In this document: positions 33,539 to 38,603 of the stretch, in pieces
How the letters are laid out: every line of letters starts with the position of its first letter
How positions within the stretch are numbered: position 1 is the stretch's first letter
Assembly (NCBI GenBank): GCA_963923455.1
Contig: CAWULT010000038.1
Span: forward strand, 1 to 38,603
Direction of reading: 5' to 3'
Origin: CAWULT01 sp963923455
GTDB taxonomy: Bacteria > Acidobacteriota > Vicinamibacteria > Vicinamibacterales > UBA2999
Length of the DNA stretch: 38,603 nt
Program-made: the position numbers and the translations under genes
Notes under the pieces: generated by a model
The model's database searches: none
Seen by the model: only the letters and a program-made list of their open reading frames with translations
Told to the model about the DNA's origin: nothing

Positions 33539-35800
33539 CTAGAACCCCAGCGAGTAGGACAGGTGGAACGTCCGCGGCACGCCGAGATACCGCACGAGGA
33601 ACGGCGTGGGCGCGCCGTCGACGAAGTTACGGCCCTGACGCGTCGCGTAGACCTCGTCGAACAGGTTCTCGAGCCGCAGGTTGATACGGTGCCGGCGATG
33701 CGAGTCGAGGAAGTAGCGCCCGGCCAGGTCCACGACGAGGTACTGATCTCGCGGCACCGCGCCGAAGGTGGCCACCCGGTCGGTGACACGGCCGACGCCA
33801 ATGGCCGTCAGCGTGACGCCGAACGGCTTTCGCACCGGGTGCACGTCGAGTGACGCGTCGATCTGGTTCGACGGAATGCCCGTCAGCGTCGTGTAGCCGC
33901 CCGCCAGCGTGTTGGTGCGCTCGGAGCTGTTGTAGGTGTAGCTCAGCGAGGCGTTGACCGCCGGCGACAGCGTCGAGGAGCCGACCAGCGAGAAGCCGCG
34001 CACGCGCACGACGTCGGGCTGATTGGCCGTGATCGTCGCCCCGTTCGGGCCGCCGTCGACGTCGACAATCAGGTTGGTCACGCGACGGTAGAAGAAGATG
34101 CCTTCCACCGAGTAGCTGGCGCTGCCAGTCGAGGCCCGGCGGCCGACCGACACGTTCAGGTTGGTGCTGCGCTCGGGCTCGAGGTTCGGGTTGCCGAAGC
34201 AGCAGTCGGGATCCACCGCGAACAGCTCGTAGGCGTCCGGGTAGCGGAACGACGTGCCGACCGTGCCCCGGGCGAACACGCCCTTGTCGAAGTCGTACTG
34301 CGAGCTGGCGTTCCACACGGTGGCGCTCTTCGAGTTACTGGGGGCGTTGACGCGCGTGCCCAGCGCGAAGGTCGCCCGGTCGAACAGCTCGCGCGTGGTG
34401 CGGATCTGCCCGAACATCGCGTGCACGGTCTCGGCGTTGGGCGCGATGAGCAGCACGTCGTCGCGCCCTCGGTAGTTCTGGAAGTCGTAGCCGGCGAAGT
34501 ACTCGAAGCCCTTGTGCGGCGTGAGCCGCGCGAGGACGTTGGCGCCCACGTCCTTGAATCCCCAGAAGGCGGCGTCGCTCGACACCTGCACGGTGCCCGG
34601 CGCGCTGGCGACGTTCCGCCGCTCGGTGAAGTGCGAGTCCCACTGGTGGTAGTAGCTCTTGAAGAACAGGTGCGCATCGGGACGCGGGTCGTAGTCGAGC
34701 TTCGCGCTGAAGATGTGCTCGGCCCGTTCGTTGTAGCCGGCGGAGAGGCCGCCGACGTGCGTCGCGCCCGACCGGCCTGGGCGCAGGTTGTCCAGCTGCA
34801 CGTCGTTCCGCTGCACCATCGCGCTGAACCGCGCCGCCTTCGTGAAGTCGTACGCGTACTTGCCGCCGATCGACAGCACGTCGTAGCTGCGGTTCCGGTC
34901 GGTCGTGCTCGCCTGGTACTGGGTCTCCGGGAACGACCGGTATCCCTTGGCCTCGTCCTTCGACGCAAAGCCGACGAACCGGTGCGCACCGGCGGCGCGC
35001 CGGCCGAACAGGTTGATGTGGCCGCCACGGTTGGTGTCGAAGCCACCCTGCACGCGCCCGCCCGCGGCGTCGGCGAACGACTTGGTCACGACGTTGACGG
35101 CACCGGCCACGGCCTGCGTGCCGTAGAAGAGGCCCTGGCCGCCTTCGATCACCTCCACCCGCTCGATCATACTGGCTGGAATGGTGTCGAGCGGCGTGGT
35201 GCCGTTGTAGAGGCGGTTGCTGATCCGCACGCCGTCGACGAGCCACAGGATCTCGTTGGTGCGCGAGCCCTGCAGCGACACGTCGACGTAGTCGAACGGC
35301 CCGGCTTTCGGCGTCAGGAACATCCCGGGCACGAGCGACTGCAGCACCTGGGCGACGTCGTAGAAGCCGCCGTTCTCGATCTGCGCGCTCGTGATGGTCT
35401 GCACCCGGACGCCCGTCCGCTCGATCTCCTGCGGCAGTTCCTCCTCGAGCCGCGGCGCAGTGACCGCCACCGACTCGGAGACGCCGGGAATGGGCAGTAC
35501 GACGTCCACCGTCGCCGGCGACGAGCCGACCTCGACCGTGCGCGTCCAACGCTGGAAGCCGGATGCGTCGACGGCGACCACGTTGGCCCCGGGCGGCACG
35601 CCGGCAACGGTGAACCGCCCGTCTGGCCCGGTCTGGACCGTCTTGGCGGCACTGCCCTGAGCAGTCACGGTGACGGTGGCCCCCGGGACGGCGCCGCCGA
35701 GTTGGTCGGTCACCTGGCCCGAGAGCGATGTCTGTGCCTGGGCCGCAGCCACCGACAGGCACACGAAGAGCAACGTGGAGAGAGCCCTTGGGAGTGTCAT
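33539..35800 (-). CDS. TonB-dependent outer-membrane receptor
   Basis: 753 aa; signal peptide residues 1-22. An N-terminal carboxypeptidase-regulatory-like domain (about 25-110, SLSGQVTDQLGGAVPGATVTVT) precedes the plug (about 130-235: ITSAQIENGGFYDVAQVLQSLVPGM, DVSLQGSRTNEILWLVDGVRI, IERVEVIEGGQGLFYGTQAVAGAVNVVTK). The rest is the 22-strand barrel, ending with an aromatic terminal strand (RTFHLSYSLGF). Receptors of this layout import siderophores, cobalamin or glycans. The downstream PepSY gene favours a metal-chelate substrate. No TonB or ExbBD genes are nearby. Confidence 0.92.
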   Translation of the reverse strand: MTLPRALSTLLFVCLSVAAAQAQTSLSGQVTDQLGGAVPGATVTVTAQGSAAKTVQTGPDGRFTVAGVPPGANVVAVDASGFQRWTRTVEVGSSPATVDVVLPIPGVSESVAVTAPRLEEELPQEIERTGVRVQTITSAQIENGGFYDVAQVLQSLVPGMFLTPKAGPFDYVDVSLQGSRTNEILWLVDGVRISNRLYNGTTPLDTIPASMIERVEVIEGGQGLFYGTQAVAGAVNVVTKSFADAAGGRVQGGFDTNRGGHINLFGRRAAGAHRFVGFASKDEAKGYRSFPETQYQASTTDRNRSYDVLSIGGKYAYDFTKAARFSAMVQRNDVQLDNLRPGRSGATHVGGLSAGYNERAEHIFSAKLDYDPRPDAHLFFKSYYHQWDSHFTERRNVASAPGTVQVSSDAAFWGFKDVGANVLARLTPHKGFEYFAGYDFQNYRGRDDVLLIAPNAETVHAMFGQIRTTRELFDRATFALGTRVNAPSNSKSATVWNASSQYDFDKGVFARGTVGTSFRYPDAYELFAVDPDCCFGNPNLEPERSTNLNVSVGRRASTGSASYSVEGIFFYRRVTNLIVDVDGGPNGATITANQPDVVRVRGFSLVGSSTLSPAVNASLSYTYNSSERTNTLAGGYTTLTGIPSNQIDASLDVHPVRKPFGVTLTAIGVGRVTDRVATFGAVPRDQYLVVDLAGRYFLDSHRRHRINLRLENLFDEVYATRQGRNFVDGAPTPFLVRYLGVPRTFHLSYSLGF

Positions 35801-35926
35801 GAGGACGCATCGTAGGCAAGTTTCGTCCCCGGATGCACCTGAAGAGTTCCTGACGAAGCTGTCAGATTCGTCCCAGGAAGCCGATGTCGTCCCGGCGCTG
35901 CCGGCGAGGCCCGAGACGTGGGTCGT

Positions 35927-36547
35927 CTACGGCAGGACGCGCGTCTCGACGCGTGCGCCGATCAGCAACTCGTACTCACCGGGGGTGTCGACGTCGGCCA
36001 CGGCTTCCGGGCAGTCCTCGAGCACCGCGTCGTCGAGGTGCTCGAGGATCACGCGCTTGCAGCCCTGGTCCGGCGACAGGGCCGCAAGCCACGGCAAGCC
36101 CGCGGGCGAGAAGCAGGCGGGCACCCCGACCGTGCCTGCGTAGCGTGACGCCGCGATCGCCTTGCCCGAGCGCCGCCACCGGGTCACCAGGCGCTCGACG
36201 ACGGGCGCCGTCACGAATGGCTGGTCGGCGAGCCCGAGCACGACGCCCTCGATGTCGGGGCAGCGAGCCAGCGCGGCCAGCCCGGCGTGGATGGAGGTGC
36301 CAACGCCCTCCGCCCACCGCGGATTGACGGCCACCGTGACCGGAAGCCCGTCGAGCGCGGCCGTCACGGCGTCGCCCCGCGCCCCCACGACGACCACGAC
36401 GGGAGCGCAGCCCGAGGCCAGCGCGTGGCTGGCGGCGCGCCGAACGAGCGGCACGCCGTCGTAGGGCAACAGTTGCTTGGCCGTGCCCATTCGCTGCGAG
36501 GCGCCGGCCGCCACCAGCACGAACCCGACGCGAGGCGCGTCAGGCAT
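35927..36547 (-). CDS. MobA-like NTP transferase, molybdenum cofactor cytidylyltransferase type
   Basis: 206 aa from the ATG at 36547. The NTP-binding loop is LVAAGASQRMGTAKQLLPYDG, followed by VVVVVGARGD, the WAEGVGTSIHAGL substrate loop, GLADQPFV (Asp metal site) and GVPACFSPAGLPWLAAL. This is the MocA/NboR-type architecture that transfers CMP to molybdopterin for xanthine-dehydrogenase-family enzymes. Its start overlaps the stop of xdhC by 8 bp. It is the last gene of an operon with XdhC and the IorB-like subunit, consistent with cofactor supply to that enzyme. Confidence 0.9.
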   Translation of the reverse strand: MPDAPRVGFVLVAAGASQRMGTAKQLLPYDGVPLVRRAASHALASGCAPVVVVVGARGDAVTAALDGLPVTVAVNPRWAEGVGTSIHAGLAALARCPDIEGVVLGLADQPFVTAPVVERLVTRWRRSGKAIAASRYAGTVGVPACFSPAGLPWLAALSPDQGCKRVILEHLDDAVLEDCPEAVADVDTPGEYELLIGARVETRVLP

Positions 36548-37706
36548 GACTGCCCACCAGCGTGTCGCAGACACCAGGACGCGACCGCGGGACCGGTGTC
36601 CCCACGGCTTTCCCGAGTTCGACAACGGGCTCGTGGATGCTCCTCTGGCGCAGCCGCAGCATGCCGCCTGCTCGTCCGTGCGCCGCCGCCTGGATCTCGG
36701 CGACGATCGAGAGCGCCGCCATCACGGGACTGTCGCCGCCGATGTCCAGCCCGACGGGTGCATGCACCCACGCGGGCATGGACAGCCCGACGGCGTCGAA
36801 CACGCGCTCGGCGCGCGCCCGAGGGCCGAGCAGGCCGAGGTACCGCGGACGCCGCGCCACGAGCAGCGGGATCAGGCGCTCGTCGAGCGGATAGTTGTGC
36901 GTCATGACGACGACGGCGGTCCGGTCGGTCACCGCCACGTCACCGAGGAGGTCGCGCCCGGACAGCACGACGACACGGTCCGCGCCGGGAAACCGGTCGG
37001 CGCGGGCGTAGGACGGCCGGCCGTCGACCACGGTGACACGCCACCCCATCTCGGCCGCGAAACGGACCACGGGAATCGCGTCGTCACCCGCGCCGAACAC
37101 CACCAGCGAGAGCGGCGGGCCCACGTACTCGACGAACACGTCGGCGCGTTCCAGGCGCACGAGCCGGCTCGTCCCCGATGCGAGCACGTCGGCCAGGTGG
37201 CTGCGCAGGTCCCGTTCGATGGCCGAGCCGAGGAGGTCGCCCGTCACCGCGCCGGCCGCCGGCATGAACAACCGTGCGCCGACGGCGATGCCGTTGTCCA
37301 CCGCGCGGATCACCGTGGCAGTGGCCAGCGGAGCGCCACTGACGCGCTGGGCGTCGAGCGCGCGCAGCAGGGCCGACGCGCCGGCCGACCCCACGCGCTC
37401 GAGCAGGATGTGCACGACGCCGTTACAGCCCAGCCCGAACTCCCATTGCCCGTCCTCGTCGCTAGTGGTGTCGAACGCCCGCACGGCCGCGCCGCCCGCC
37501 GTCCACCAGCGGGCCTTGCGAACCAGCTCGCCCTCGAGGCCCCCGCCGCTGATCGCCCCCACCCGCTCGCCGCGCGCGTCGATGAGCATCCGGGCGCCTG
37601 GCTGCCGATAGGCCGACCCCGTGACGTGCACCACCGTCGCCAGCACGGCCTCCTGGAGGTCCGTGCCGGCTCGCCAGCGGTCCAGAATGGCGTCCTGTTC
37701 CCGCAC
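36540..37706 (-). CDS. XdhC/CoxI-family molybdenum-enzyme maturation protein
   Basis: 388 aa. The N-terminal domain has VLATVVHVTGSAYRQPGARMLI, GAISGGGLEGELVRKA and FGLGCNGVVHILLERV, the sequence around the conserved Cys. The C-terminal Rossmann domain begins LSLVVFGAGDDAIPVVRFAAEMGWRVTVVDGR, with VVMTHNYPLDERLIPLL and RYLGLLGPRARAERV. XdhC family members bind and protect the molybdopterin cofactor and help insert it into hydroxylases. It is located between the enzyme's large subunit (2 bp upstream) and the cytidylyltransferase, which strongly supports this role. Confidence 0.93.
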   Translation of the reverse strand: MREQDAILDRWRAGTDLQEAVLATVVHVTGSAYRQPGARMLIDARGERVGAISGGGLEGELVRKARWWTAGGAAVRAFDTTSDEDGQWEFGLGCNGVVHILLERVGSAGASALLRALDAQRVSGAPLATATVIRAVDNGIAVGARLFMPAAGAVTGDLLGSAIERDLRSHLADVLASGTSRLVRLERADVFVEYVGPPLSLVVFGAGDDAIPVVRFAAEMGWRVTVVDGRPSYARADRFPGADRVVVLSGRDLLGDVAVTDRTAVVVMTHNYPLDERLIPLLVARRPRYLGLLGPRARAERVFDAVGLSMPAWVHAPVGLDIGGDSPVMAALSIVAEIQAAAHGRAGGMLRLRQRSIHEPVVELGKAVGTPVPRSRPGVCDTLVGSHA

Positions 37707-37708
37707 GG

Positions 37709-38603
37709 CTACAGCCCGCCCATCGTCGCCGCCGGGAAGAGCGGCAGCGTCCGCACGCGCCGGCCCGTCAGGCGGAAGTAGGCGTTGGCGAGCGCCGGCG
37801 CGAACGTCGGCACCCCGAGTTCGCCCGCGCCGCCGATCACGGCCGACCGATCGGCCGAGGCCGGGTTCGGCATGATGGTCACCTTGGTGACCGGCATGTC
37901 CTGCAGCTTGATCATCCGATGGTCGCGGAAGCTCTTGTACTGCGCGGCGCCGTTGGCGAACGTCTGTCGACCGTAGAGCGCCGCGTTCATGCCGTGCACC
38001 ATCCCGCCAACGAGCTGAGCCTCGATGTAACCCGGGTTGACGGCCATGTAGAGATCGATGGCCAGCGACACGTTCGTGACGCGCAGGCTCGTGGCGGTCA
38101 CATTGGCGATCTCGACCACCTGCGCGACGATGCTGTTGAACGCCGTGCCGATCGCGATGCCCCGCGCCCGGCCAGCGGGGGCCGGGCTCCCCCAGTTCCC
38201 CAGTTCGGCTGCCGCATCGAGCACCGCCATCCAGCGGCTGTCCGTCAGGAGCGAACGGCGGAAGTCGTAGGGGTCACGGCCGGCCGCGACGGCCAGCTCG
38301 TCGATCATCGACTCGACGCCGAACGTGTTCAGCGAGGCGCCGACCGAGCGCCAGAACCCCACGGGAATCGGCGACGGGTGCGTGACGTACTCGGTGACCC
38401 GCGCACCGAGATCGTAGGGCAGGGCGTTGGCGCCCTCGATGCCCTGGCTGTCGCCGGAGGCGCCGAGCACCGCGCCGCGCTGCGCCCGAATCGACGGCGA
38501 CACGTTCCGGTACTTCCACCCGACCACGGTACCGGTGGCGCTCAGGCCCGCGCGCGCGCGCATCACACCCATGGGCCGGTACTGATCGTGCGAGAAGTCT
38601 TCC
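37709..38603 (-). CDS. Molybdenum hydroxylase large subunit, isoquinoline 1-oxidoreductase beta (IorB) type, C-terminal part
   Basis: The frame is open through the right edge (codons for EDFSHDQYRP precede the internal ATG at 38572), so the N-terminal part is missing and 298 residues are seen. Signatures are YRPMGVMRARAGLSATGTVVGWKYRN, VGFWRSVGASLNTFGVESMIDELAVAAGRDPYDFRRSLL, YIEAQLVGGMVHGMNAALYG and the C-terminal IGGAGELGVPTFAPALANAYFRLTG with the catalytic Glu in the GxGE context. These belong to membrane- or periplasm-linked aldehyde/isoquinoline oxidoreductases. A small 2Fe-2S subunit gene would be expected beyond the edge. It is followed 2 bp later by xdhC. Confidence 0.92.
   Translation of the reverse strand, partial: EDFSHDQYRPMGVMRARAGLSATGTVVGWKYRNVSPSIRAQRGAVLGASGDSQGIEGANALPYDLGARVTEYVTHPSPIPVGFWRSVGASLNTFGVESMIDELAVAAGRDPYDFRRSLLTDSRWMAVLDAAAELGNWGSPAPAGRARGIAIGTAFNSIVAQVVEIANVTATSLRVTNVSLAIDLYMAVNPGYIEAQLVGGMVHGMNAALYGRQTFANGAAQYKSFRDHRMIKLQDMPVTKVTIMPNPASADRSAVIGGAGELGVPTFAPALANAYFRLTGRRVRTLPLFPAATMGGL

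Overview
The window is about 38.6 kb of GC-rich bacterial chromosome. Its gene content points to an Acidobacteriota member, probably Vicinamibacteria-like (inferred from gene style, not from a marker gene). The signs are a kinase-type WD40/TolB propeller tail ending in an NWFEELKRL-like motif, many exported cytochrome c/PQQ propeller proteins, two DUF6152-like AHHS proteins, a secreted PDFSGMW protein, and a TonB receptor with an N-terminal carboxypeptidase-like domain. No rRNA, tRNA or CRISPR was found.

The left third (1-11252) is an oxidative catabolic region. After the tail of a WD40/TolB-like protein come a heme c-PQQ fusion dehydrogenase of the polyvinyl-alcohol dehydrogenase type and a heme c-copper monooxygenase-like protein, then a strong hairpin terminator and a Tat-exported VOC protein. 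A minus-strand operon (8511 to 4615) encodes a diheme cytochrome c, a PQQ alcohol dehydrogenase, a limonene-epoxide-hydrolase-like NTF2 protein and a double-VOC protein. Divergent from it are an MFS carboxylate-type transporter, an MBL-fold lactonase-like hydrolase and a hotdog thioesterase.

The middle (11293-20078) is accessory DNA. It holds a GNAT acetyltransferase, an alpha/beta hydrolase, a frameshifted RibD/DHFR-like gene, an NHL propeller, a DUF6152-like protein and a membrane protein. These lead into the main discovery, a chromosomal integron. Four attC recombination sites (15508-15576, 16658-16729, 17455-17528, 18364-18440) separate four cassettes: an alpha/beta hydrolase, a reverse-oriented HigBA-like toxin-antitoxin pair with its own promoter, a secreted hypothetical protein, and a DUF6933-like protein. 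The array reads away from a divergent integron integrase gene (19235-20078). That gene is dead: three internal deletions removed most catalytic residues, so the array appears frozen in cis.

The right part (20101-38603) is mostly housekeeping and metabolic. It has two-subunit class I fumarase plus MaoC hydratase, a serine hydrolase, an Amt ammonium transporter, a 3-hydroxybutyrate dehydrogenase-like SDR with an alpha/beta hydrolase, and a tightly overlapping ArsR/SRPBCC/membrane protein/PPOX operon. It continues with a CigR/RcnB-like exported protein, a lipoprotein, a class III CoA-transferase, a secreted hypothetical protein, a second DUF6152 protein, a TonB receptor-PepSY pair, and a molybdenum-hydroxylase operon (IorB-like subunit, XdhC, MocA-like) that runs off the right edge.

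All genes were called by reading translated sequence and motifs. No database search was run, so family names rest on motif recognition. No stretch above 300 bases lacks a gene; the longest is the attI/promoter region between the first cassette and the integrase (about 280 bp).
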